Assembly (NCBI GenBank): GCA_015489145.1
Contig: WGAH01000741.1
Location: 1 to 5,707 of the forward strand
Direction: 5' to 3'
Source: Deltaproteobacteria bacterium
GTDB lineage: Bacteria > Myxococcota_A > UBA796 > UBA2385
DNA length: 5,707 nucleotides
Under the pieces are notes generated by a model. That model worked only from the letters and a program-made list of their open reading frames with translations. It had not been told where the DNA came from and ran no database searches. Positions 1 to 5,180 of this stretch are shown here, one piece after another. A program made the translations under genes and the position numbers. Position 1 is the first letter of the stretch; each line of letters starts with the position of its first letter.

Positions 1-735
1 GAGACAGTCGAAGCGGCTGCCGACCCAGTGAAAGACCGGGGCCATCGTCGCCTCGGGGTTCCGGGCGATCGCCTCGTAGCGAAGGGGCCGCACGCGCGGG
101 TGGCGGTGGAGGTCCTGCGTGAAGAGCAGGGAATTCCGCACCCACCAGAACAGCAGCGCCCCTTCGTGCTCGCTGAGATCGGGGGCGTGGACGCGCGCCA
201 CCGCCTCGGTGATCGCCGGGGGCAGGTCGGCGGTGCGCCAGCCCAGCCGCCCCGGCTCGGCCTCGCCCCGGGCGATGGCGGCGATCTCGTCGATGATGTC
301 GCGCTGGTGGCCGCCCCACTTCTCGACGGCGGAGTTCGCCACGTCGGCGGCGTTCCGCCAGGGCCACAGCGCGCGGGCCTCGGGGAAGGCCTCGAGGATG
401 CGCGCGGCGCGCTGGCTGTCGCAAATCGGCTTGAACACGGTGACCGGCGCCGGGTTGAGGGCGTGCAGGGCGCGCGCGACCTCGTCGGAGCGAAGCTGGA
501 AGTCGCGAAAGGCGACGGCGTGGTTCTCGTGGTAGACGCGCACGTCCGGCGAGCGGTCGAGGAGCCAGAGCACGAGCTTGGTGCCCGAGCGCTGGCAGCC
601 GAAGACGAAGACGATGCGCCGGTCGCCGCGCCAGGCGTGGCGGAGCTGGGCGGCGCGCTTGCGCTCGCGCTCGACGAGGCGGGGGAGGCCCTCGCGGAGG
701 GCGTTGAGGCGGTCGAGCTCGTCGAGGAGGCTCAT
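1..735 (-). CDS. Sulfotransferase family protein (partial, C-terminus off the left edge)
   Basis: Reading the minus strand from ATG at 735 gives 245 codons without a stop, running off the window. Residues 41-54 read IVFVFGCQRSGTKL, the beta-strand and P-loop (5'-phosphosulfate-binding, PxxGT-like) of PAPS-dependent sulfotransferases. Residues 119-135 (AFPEARALWPWRNAADV then ANS) match the 3'-phosphate-binding region, with R127 and S135 in the family's Arg-x7-Ser spacing. Residues 219-227 (RYEAIARNP) match the later RYEDL-type motif. Such enzymes move sulfate from PAPS to a hydroxyl or amine of a glycan, lipid or small molecule; the acceptor cannot be read here. No signal peptide or membrane segment is visible, so it is probably cytoplasmic. 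The start is supported by GGAG six bases upstream and by the N-terminal helix leading into the P-loop. It diverges from a glycosyltransferase, which favours a glycan acceptor (inference). Family members are usually about 250-350 residues, so little is probably missing. Family confidence is high; substrate is unknown. Confidence 0.9.
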   Translation of the reverse strand, partial: MSLLDELDRLNALREGLPRLVERERKRAAQLRHAWRGDRRIVFVFGCQRSGTKLVLWLLDRSPDVRVYHENHAVAFRDFQLRSDEVARALHALNPAPVTVFKPICDSQRAARILEAFPEARALWPWRNAADVANSAVEKWGGHQRDIIDEIAAIARGEAEPGRLGWRTADLPPAITEAVARVHAPDLSEHEGALLFWWVRNSLLFTQDLHRHPRVRPLRYEAIARNPEATMAPVFHWVGSRFDCL

Positions 736-741
736 GGGCGG

Positions 742-745
742 CTCC
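742..745 (-). promoter_or_regulatory. Ribosome binding site of the sulfotransferase gene
   Basis: On the minus strand GGAG lies six bases before the ATG at 735-733. This supports that start; there is no alternative ATG close by in frame with a better site. Confidence 0.5.
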
Positions 746-820
746 GGGCGATGCCCGGGAGCTATCCGGGAGGCGCCGGGCCTGCCGCCCCGGCGGATCC
801 CGGCGGGGCCGCGGCCGGAT

Positions 821-825
821 AGGAA
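821..825 (+). promoter_or_regulatory. Ribosome binding site of the glycosyltransferase gene
   Basis: AGGAA lies seven bases before ATG 833. It decides the start, because the frame is open far upstream into the antisense of the sulfotransferase gene. It overlaps the last two bases of the right arm of the inverted repeat at 815-822. Confidence 0.6.
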
Positions 826-832
826 CCCCGCC

Positions 833-1933
833 ATGAGGATCCTCCAGGTCGTGCCCACCCTCCAGGTGGGCGGTGCCGAGCGGGTGGCGGGGTTGCTCGC
901 CCGGGAGCAGCGCCGCGCCGGCCACGCCGCCGAGCTGGCGGTGCTCTACGCGCCGGAGGGCGGGCCCTGGGAGGAGGCGCTTCGCCGCGACGCCGTTCCC
1001 CTGCACTTTCTCGGCAAGGGCCCCGGCTTCGACCCGCGGGCCGCCTGGCGCCTCGGACGGCTGGTGCGGCGGCTGCGTCCCGAGGTGGTCCACACCCACC
1101 TCTACGCCTTCAAGTACGCCCTCGCGGCCCGGCCGGCGGCCCGCTTCCGCCTGGTCCACACCCTGCACAACCTCGCCGAGCGGGAGGCGCCCCCCGCCGA
1201 CCGCCGGGTGCAGGGCCTCGGCTTTCGCCTGGGCGCGGTGCCGGTCGCCATCGGCGAGGCCGTCGCCGACAGCGCCGAGCGGGTCTACGGGCGGCGGCCG
1301 GCCTGGGTGATCCCCAACGGCATCGACGCGGCGCGCTTCCGCCCCGAGCCCGGCTGGCGCGCGGCGACGCGGGGCGCCCTGGGCACGCCGCCCGACGCGC
1401 CGGTGGCGCTGTTCGTCGGCCGCCTCGACGAGCAGAAGAACCCGGTGGGCCTGGTGCGGGCCTGGACGCGGGCGGGGGGCGCGGGCGAGCTCTGGCTGGC
1501 CGGCGACGGGCCGCTCCGGGGCGCGGTGGAGGCGGCGGCGCGGGAGGCCCCGGGGGTGCGCGTGCTCGGGCTGCGCGGGGACGTGCCGCGCCTGATGGCC
1601 GCCGCCGACGTCTTCGTGCTGGCGAGCCGCTACGAGGGGCACCCGCTGGTGCTGCTGGAGGCGCTGGCGGCGGGCCTGCCGGCGGTGGCGACGGCGGTGG
1701 GCAGCGTGCCGGAGATCCTGGCCGGCGAGGACCCGCCGGGGGTTCTGGTGCCCGAGGGCGACGAGGCGGCGCTGGCGGCGGCGCTGCGGCGGGTGCTCGG
1801 CGACGCGGCGGGGCGGCGCCGGCTGGCCGAGGCGGCGCGGCGGGCCGGCGACCGGCACGACGCCGCGGTGATGGCGGCGACCTACCTGCGGCTGTACGCG
1901 GCGGTGCTCGGGCGCTCCGGGGAGGTCGCGTGA
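833..1933 (+). CDS. Glycosyltransferase, GT4 family (GT-B fold)
   Basis: The 366-residue protein has the usual length and architecture of a bacterial GT4 retaining glycosyltransferase. Residues 1-20 begin MRILQVVPTLQVGGAERVA, the N-terminal first strand and GGAE loop of this family. H87-T88-H89 and H109-TLHN are N-domain motifs (VVHTHLYAFKYAL, VHTLHN). IPNGID at 160-165 opens the C-terminal domain, followed by VGRLDEQKNP (195-204) and AGDGPL (223-228). YEGHPLVLLEALAAG (267-281) carries the E-x7-E signature with E268 and E276, which binds the nucleotide-sugar donor. It should transfer a sugar from an NDP-sugar to a lipid-linked or glycan acceptor at the cytoplasmic face of the membrane; donor and acceptor are not readable. 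The frame is open upstream to 578, but the family homology begins exactly at 833, with AGGAA before it. The stop TGA overlaps the GTG of the next gene, so the two are probably translationally coupled. Family assignment is very secure; a specific role in capsule, O-antigen or exopolysaccharide synthesis is only plausible. Confidence 0.95.
   Translation: MRILQVVPTLQVGGAERVAGLLAREQRRAGHAAELAVLYAPEGGPWEEALRRDAVPLHFLGKGPGFDPRAAWRLGRLVRRLRPEVVHTHLYAFKYALAARPAARFRLVHTLHNLAEREAPPADRRVQGLGFRLGAVPVAIGEAVADSAERVYGRRPAWVIPNGIDAARFRPEPGWRAATRGALGTPPDAPVALFVGRLDEQKNPVGLVRAWTRAGGAGELWLAGDGPLRGAVEAAAREAPGVRVLGLRGDVPRLMAAADVFVLASRYEGHPLVLLEALAAGLPAVATAVGSVPEILAGEDPPGVLVPEGDEAALAAALRRVLGDAAGRRRLAEAARRAGDRHDAAVMAATYLRLYAAVLGRSGEVA
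1921..1925 (+). promoter_or_regulatory. Ribosome binding site inside the glycosyltransferase end
   Basis: GGAGG within the last codons of the glycosyltransferase gene lies four bases before the GTG at 1930. With the GTGA start/stop overlap (1930-1933) it indicates coupled translation of the sulfatase-like gene. The spacing is rather short. Confidence 0.55.
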
Positions 1934-3816
1934 AGGCGCGCACCGGCTGGCTCCCGACCGTGGGCGGCGCGGCGGGCATCGGGCTGTTCCTCGGGGCGGC
2001 GGAGGTGGTTCTCCGGGGGAGCCCGGCCTTCGAGCCGCCGGCGCTGGCCCCGCGCGGAGCCGCCTTCGCCGGGCTGGTGCAGGCGGGGGCGGGCCTCGTC
2101 TTCGCGGGGTTTTGCGTCGTCCTCGGGCGCCTGCTCCTCCGGCGCGCGCCTCCCGGCGGCCTCGCCTGGGCCGCCGCCGGCGTGGCGCCCCTGCTCGCCG
2201 TCGGCGTGCGGGGTGCGCAGCGGCTCCTCGACGCGCCGGTGCTGTCGGCCCCGGGCCTCGCCCTCACCGGGGGCCTCGGCCTGCTCGGGCTCCTCGCCGT
2301 GGCCGCCCTCGCCCGGCCGGCGGCGCGGCTGCGGGCGCGCGTCGGCGGCGCCGCGGTCCTCGGCTGGCTCGCCCTCGGCGTCGCGGCGGTGGTCGGGGCG
2401 CCGCGGCGCCCGGCCGGGCGCGTCGCGGACCCGGTGAAGAACGTCGTCTTCGTGTCGGTGGACTCGGTGCGCGCCGACGACTGGCGGGCCTACGTCGAGG
2501 CGGGCGCCTCGCCGGAGCTGCGCGCCCTCCTCGGCACGATGCGCCGCTTCGAGGAGGCGCGCACGACCTGGAGCCACTCGCTGCCCTCGCACGCCTCCCT
2601 GCTCACCGGGCTCTGGCCGGCTCGCCACGGCGCCCGGGTGCGCCACGGGGCCGGCGGCTCGGTGCTCGGCAGCCCGGTTCGCCCCGAGGTGCCCACCCTC
2701 GCCGAGCGCCTGCGTCGCGCCGGCCTGCAGACCGCCGCCTTCGTCGACAACGCCTGGCTCGGCCCGCCCTACGGCCTGGAGCGCGGGTTCTCCACCCACG
2801 CCAACGGGGTGGTGCTCGACCGGCTGGGGCTGCTGGGGCCGCGCCTGGGCCTCGAGCTCGGCAGCACCGGCGCCATCGCCGCCTACGCCCTCGGGCGGCT
2901 GCCCGGCGCGCCCCACGCGACGGTGCAGCGGGCGCTGGACTGGTGGGGCCACCGCGACCCGACCCGCTCGGCCTTCCTGTTCGTCCACTTCATCGAGATG
3001 CACGTCCCCCACGACCCGCCGGCCGCCGCCCGGGCGCGCTGGGCCCGCGGCCCCTACGCCGACTGGTCGGGCAGCCGCCTGTCGGCCGCCGTCGAGGCCG
3101 GCGAGCTGTCGGCCGCCGACCCGGCGGTGCGGGCGCAGTTCCACGCCCTGGCCCGGGCCTCCCTGGAGCCGGTGGACCGCGCGCTGGTGGCCCTGTTTCG
3201 CGGGCTGGAGGCGGCGGGCGGCCTCGACGAGGCCCTCGTCGTGCTCGTGTCGGACCACGGTGACGACCTGTACGAGCGCGCCGGCACCTACGGCCACGCC
3301 GGCGTCTACGAGGGCGTGAGCCGCGTCGTCTTCGCCGTGCGCGCTCCGGGCCTCGCCCCCGGCCGGGATGCACGGCCGGTGAGCCTCGTCGACCCGGCGC
3401 CCACGGCCCTCGCCTTCCTGGGCCTGGACGCCGCCGACCTCGACGGCCTCGACCTCCTCGGCCCCCTTCCCGCCGAGCGCCCGCTGTTCACCGAGGGGCA
3501 CGACCAGGGGCGGCGCGCCGGCCTGCCCGACCACCGCGCCGTGGTGCGGGGGCGCTGGAAGCTCGTCGCCACCGCCGCATCGGACGGGGGGCTGCGCGAG
3601 AGCGCGCTCTACGACCTCGCTTCCGACCCGGAGGAGCGCCGCGACCTCGCCGCCGCGCGGCCCGAGGTGGCGGCGGCCCTCCGGCAGCGCCTGGAGGCCT
3701 ACGCCGCGCCGCTCCAGGCCGAGCCCGACGACCGCCTCATCGGCGCGGAGGGCCTCGCGCCCTCGGTGCGCGCCGGCCTGGAGGCCCTGGGCTACGTCGA
3801 GCCGGCGGAGCGCTGA
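1930..3816 (+). CDS. Membrane-anchored sulfatase-like hydrolase/transferase (alkaline phosphatase superfamily)
   Basis: This 628-residue protein has about five hydrophobic segments (roughly 10-28, 43-70, 76-96, 102-128 and 136-157) followed by a sulfatase-type domain, which should lie outside the cytoplasmic membrane. The domain opens with NVVFVSVDSVRAD (171-183), where D178 is the expected metal ligand. SLPSHASLLTG (217-227) places S217 at the nucleophile position. FIEMHVPHDPP (354-364) matches the family's DxHxPY-like motif. VSDHGDD (440-446) supplies ligands D442 and H443, with H456 downstream in TYGHAG. The C-terminus has LYDLASDPEERRDL and ends near LEALGYVE, as in many sulfatases. Formylglycine sulfatases have C/S-x-P-x-R; here His 221 replaces Arg, so maturation to formylglycine is doubtful and S217 may act directly, as Thr does in LtaS-type enzymes. 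It could cleave a sulfate or phosphate ester or transfer a phospho-group on a glycan or lipid. The GTG start overlaps the glycosyltransferase stop, so both probably serve the same surface glycan. Superfamily is secure; reaction is not. Confidence 0.9.
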   Translation: MKARTGWLPTVGGAAGIGLFLGAAEVVLRGSPAFEPPALAPRGAAFAGLVQAGAGLVFAGFCVVLGRLLLRRAPPGGLAWAAAGVAPLLAVGVRGAQRLLDAPVLSAPGLALTGGLGLLGLLAVAALARPAARLRARVGGAAVLGWLALGVAAVVGAPRRPAGRVADPVKNVVFVSVDSVRADDWRAYVEAGASPELRALLGTMRRFEEARTTWSHSLPSHASLLTGLWPARHGARVRHGAGGSVLGSPVRPEVPTLAERLRRAGLQTAAFVDNAWLGPPYGLERGFSTHANGVVLDRLGLLGPRLGLELGSTGAIAAYALGRLPGAPHATVQRALDWWGHRDPTRSAFLFVHFIEMHVPHDPPAAARARWARGPYADWSGSRLSAAVEAGELSAADPAVRAQFHALARASLEPVDRALVALFRGLEAAGGLDEALVVLVSDHGDDLYERAGTYGHAGVYEGVSRVVFAVRAPGLAPGRDARPVSLVDPAPTALAFLGLDAADLDGLDLLGPLPAERPLFTEGHDQGRRAGLPDHRAVVRGRWKLVATAASDGGLRESALYDLASDPEERRDLAAARPEVAAALRQRLEAYAAPLQAEPDDRLIGAEGLAPSVRAGLEALGYVEPAER

Positions 3817-3836
3817 GGCCGTCGGGAGCGCGGCCG

Positions 3837-3853
3837 CCCGACCGTCGGTCGGG
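3837..3853 (+). terminator. Hairpin after the glycosyltransferase/sulfatase operon
   Basis: CCCGACC-GTC-GGTCGGG is a perfect 7-bp stem with a 3-base loop, beginning 21 bases after the stop codon. There is no T-run behind it, so it is not a classical intrinsic terminator; it may stop or pause transcription, or protect the 3' end. The hairpin is seen directly; its role is inferred from position. Confidence 0.45.
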
Positions 3854-3878
3854 GGTCGCGCCCGGGGGGGGAAGGGGC

Positions 3879-3884
3879 TACGCT
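3879..3884 (+). promoter_or_regulatory. Possible -10 element of the lipoprotein gene
   Basis: TACGCT fits the TAnnnT core of a housekeeping -10 box and lies 36 bases before the ATG at 3921, in a sequence otherwise almost pure G/C. No -35 box is recognisable in the G-run upstream. It follows the hairpin at 3837-3853, consistent with a separate transcription unit. Confidence 0.35.
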
Positions 3885-3908
3885 CCCGGCGGTTCCGACG
3901 CGAACGAG

Positions 3909-3915
3909 AAGGAGG
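3909..3915 (+). promoter_or_regulatory. Strong ribosome binding site of the lipoprotein gene
   Basis: AAGGAGG is the best Shine-Dalgarno sequence in the window and lies five bases before ATG 3921. It fixes that start and suggests high translation. Confidence 0.75.
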
Positions 3916-3920
3916 CGAAA

Positions 3921-4646
3921 ATGCGCTGGTTCTTCCTGGCGGCCCTGCTGGGCCTCGGCTGCGGCGACAAGGGCGGCGACGACACGGGCGCCTCGGGCGA
4001 TGCCGGCGGCGACGGCGGCGGGGATGCCGGCGGCGACGGCGGGGCGGGCGGCGCCACCTGCGGCGACCTGACCGGCATCGACGGCGTGGGCACCGCCTGG
4101 ACCTACAGCTTCGACGACGGCAACACCAGCGGCACCATCCACACCGAGGTCACCGCCCTCGATGCCGCCACCGGTGACGTGGTGCTGGTGAGCACCTACG
4201 AGGGCAGCGGCAGCGGCTACGACTACAGCTCGGAGTCCACGGGCAACTACCGCTGCGACGCCGACGGCTTCTGGATCCTCGACCAGGACACGAGCTACAC
4301 CGTCACCACCACCTCCGGCACCACCGAGGGCTGGTCCACCGTGACCTACGACGAGCCCGTGCTGCTCGTGCCGAACAGCGTGGCGGTGGGCGACACCTGG
4401 ACCACCGAGGCCACCGGCACCGTCGAGACGAGCACGGGGCAGACCATCGACCTCGCGACCACCACCGACTACGAGGTCGTGGCCGAGGAGAGCGTCACCG
4501 TGCCCGCCGGCACCTGGGACGCCTACCGCATCGACATCACCGCCGACGCCGGCACCGGCGCCACCACCACGACCACCTGGATCGCGCCGGGAGTGGGCAC
4601 GGTCAAGACCGACTCCACCGAGCTGACGGCCTATTCCAGCCGCTGA
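3921..4646 (+). CDS. Secreted lipoprotein with Gly/Asp tether, unknown function
   Basis: The 241-residue protein starts with MRWFFLAALLGLGC, a short signal peptide with C14 as the likely lipidated cysteine. The lipobox is atypical: Gly at -3, with Leu at -4 and -2. Residues 15-46 form a flexible Gly/Asp-rich tether (CGDKGGDDTG then repeated DAGGDGG), of a kind frequent in Myxococcota-like lipoproteins. The rest (about 47-241) is rich in Thr, Ser, Asp, Tyr and Val in alternating patterns, suggesting an all-beta extracellular domain. C47 and C112 are its only cysteines and could form a disulfide. Recognisable short motifs are VAVGDTW (154-160), VPAGTWDAYRI (194-204) and WIAPGVGTVK (220-229); similar motifs occur in beta-rich envelope proteins of the DUF3108/TapB-like type, but I cannot assign a family. 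It has its own probable promoter, strong ribosome binding site and downstream hairpin, so it is likely monocistronic. The localisation call is good; no function is claimed. Confidence 0.85.
   Translation: MRWFFLAALLGLGCGDKGGDDTGASGDAGGDGGGDAGGDGGAGGATCGDLTGIDGVGTAWTYSFDDGNTSGTIHTEVTALDAATGDVVLVSTYEGSGSGYDYSSESTGNYRCDADGFWILDQDTSYTVTTTSGTTEGWSTVTYDEPVLLVPNSVAVGDTWTTEATGTVETSTGQTIDLATTTDYEVVAEESVTVPAGTWDAYRIDITADAGTGATTTTTWIAPGVGTVKTDSTELTAYSSR
3999..4042 (+). repeat. Two-copy 24-bp-period tandem repeat in the lipoprotein tether
   Basis: The 20 bases starting GATGCCGGCGGCGACG at 3999-4018 recur identically at 4023-4042. The repeat is in frame (24 bp, eight residues) and encodes the repeated DAGGDGG of the tether. 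Such units can change copy number by slippage and so vary tether length. Confidence 0.8.
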
Positions 4647-4660
4647 TCGAGCCATCTCTC

Positions 4661-4694
4661 GAGGAGCGCCGGCCTCCGGCCGGCATCCCGTGGA
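4661..4694 (+). repeat. Imperfect direct repeat A, copy 1
   Basis: This 34-base stretch, starting GAGGAGCGCCGGCC, aligns to 5035-5066 with 29 of 32 aligned bases identical and one 2-base gap. It overlaps the hairpin at 4668-4684. The alignment was made by eye in GC-rich DNA, where chance similarity is raised. Confidence 0.5.
4668..4684 (+). terminator. Hairpin after the lipoprotein gene
   Basis: GCCGGCC-TCC-GGCCGGC is a perfect 7-bp stem with a 3-base loop, starting 22 bases after the lipoprotein stop codon. No T-run follows. Stem length, loop size and distance from the stop nearly match the hairpin at 3837-3853, which makes a shared role in 3'-end formation more credible for both. Confidence 0.45.
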
Positions 4695-4779
4695 AGCGGC
4701 GTCTCCCCGCCTCGTCCTTGCCGCGCCCGGCCATGCCGGGTCGTCTCGCGCGCGGGAGTGCGTCTGGTGACCGCCTCGC

Positions 4780-4812
4780 CGCGCGGGACCCCCTTGGATG
4801 GCCGCTTTCGCG
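4780..4812 (+). repeat. Imperfect direct repeat B, copy 1
   Basis: This begins CGCGCGGGACCC and ends with GGCCGC-TTTCGCG. It aligns to 4957-4990 with about 27 of 33 bases identical and one 1-base gap; the mismatches cluster in the middle. Confidence 0.4.
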
Positions 4813-4956
4813 TCTCGACTCGGACCCGAGCGCCGAGGGGAGGCGCGGCGGGAGCGGTGGAACCCTGGTTTTCGGAGAGTCCTCGGGCGAAACGCCGCGC
4901 TCCGCGGACATCGACGGCCGACCCGCGTCGGGCGACCGGCGTTCTCCCTCCTCCCG

Positions 4957-4990
4957 CGCGCGGGACCCGCGATTCTGGCCGCCTTTCGCG
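4957..4990 (+). repeat. Imperfect direct repeat B, copy 2
   Basis: This is the partner of 4780-4812, 177 bases downstream in the same orientation. It overlaps the 14-bp palindrome at 4952-4965. The order of the two repeat families (A, B, B, A) does not fit one simple tandem duplication. Confidence 0.4.
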
Positions 4991-5034
4991 CCCACACCGC
5001 CACCCGCGGGCCGGCCTGCCTGGGGGAGCGACCG

Positions 5035-5066
5035 GAGGAGCGCGGGGCTCCGGCCGGCTTCGTGGA
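5035..5066 (+). repeat. Imperfect direct repeat A, copy 2
   Basis: This is the second copy of the repeat at 4661-4694, 374 bases downstream in the same orientation. Two of its three differences fall in the left arm of the 7-bp hairpin and break it; a different 6-bp stem (CCGGAG at 5032-5037 with CTCCGG at 5048-5053) is possible here instead. Confidence 0.5.
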
Positions 5067-5180
5067 GAAGGCGAGGAGCACCGGCCCGGGCGGGTCGGCG
5101 AGCATCCACCGGGATCGCCGGCGGTGGAGCCGGTTGAACACTTGGGGCCCAATCGCCTTTCGTGGAGGCTCGCGGCGCGG

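Larger units (their letters stand above)
736..832. promoter_or_regulatory. Divergent intergenic control region with inverted repeat
   Basis: These 97 bp separate the divergent sulfotransferase and glycosyltransferase starts, so promoters for both must lie here or inside the opposite gene. CTATCCGG at 762-769 is repeated inverted as CCGGATAG at 815-822, a perfect 8-bp match with 45 bp between. Each arm carries a TATCC core that could be a weak -10 element facing the gene on its far side: the left arm about 63 bases before the glycosyltransferase ATG, the right arm about 79 bases before the sulfotransferase ATG. The arms could instead be an operator. No clear -35 box is visible. The pairing of the arms is seen directly; any function is inference. 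Confidence 0.4.
4647..5180. other. Long intergenic region between convergent genes, no gene recognised
   Basis: Between two convergent stop codons lie 534 bp. All frames that are open here encode Arg/Pro/Gly/Ser-rich sequence with no domain, no plausible ribosome binding site and no codon pattern like the neighbours, so I call none. Short runs such as GGTTTTCGG and CCCTTGGATGG make it slightly less GC-biased than the genes. It contains perfect hairpins at 4668-4684, 4726-4740 (CCCGGC-CAT-GCCGGG), 4895-4907 and 4918-4931, a 14-bp palindrome at 4952-4965 (TCCCGCGCGCGGGA), a short palindrome TTGGGGCCCAA at 5142-5152, and two pairs of imperfect direct repeats listed separately. Convergent genes need no promoter between them, so this much DNA is unexplained; a structured RNA, a decayed gene or an intergenic repeat element are all possible. 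Confidence 0.6.

Noticed and set aside
28..822. A 264-codon plus-strand frame at the left end
   Set aside because: It is the mirror of the sulfotransferase, whose P-loop and PAPS-binding motifs are clear on the minus strand.
578..832. An 85-codon upstream extension of the glycosyltransferase
   Set aside because: It is Arg/Ser-rich antisense of the sulfotransferase gene. GT4 homology starts at 833 with a ribosome binding site just before it.
1882..3534. A 550-codon open frame on the minus strand opposite the sulfatase-like gene, and a 385-codon one at 1110-2267
   Set aside because: Long antisense frames are expected in DNA this GC-rich. Their translations are Arg/Pro/Gly/Ala-rich with no domain, while the plus strand carries clear family motifs.
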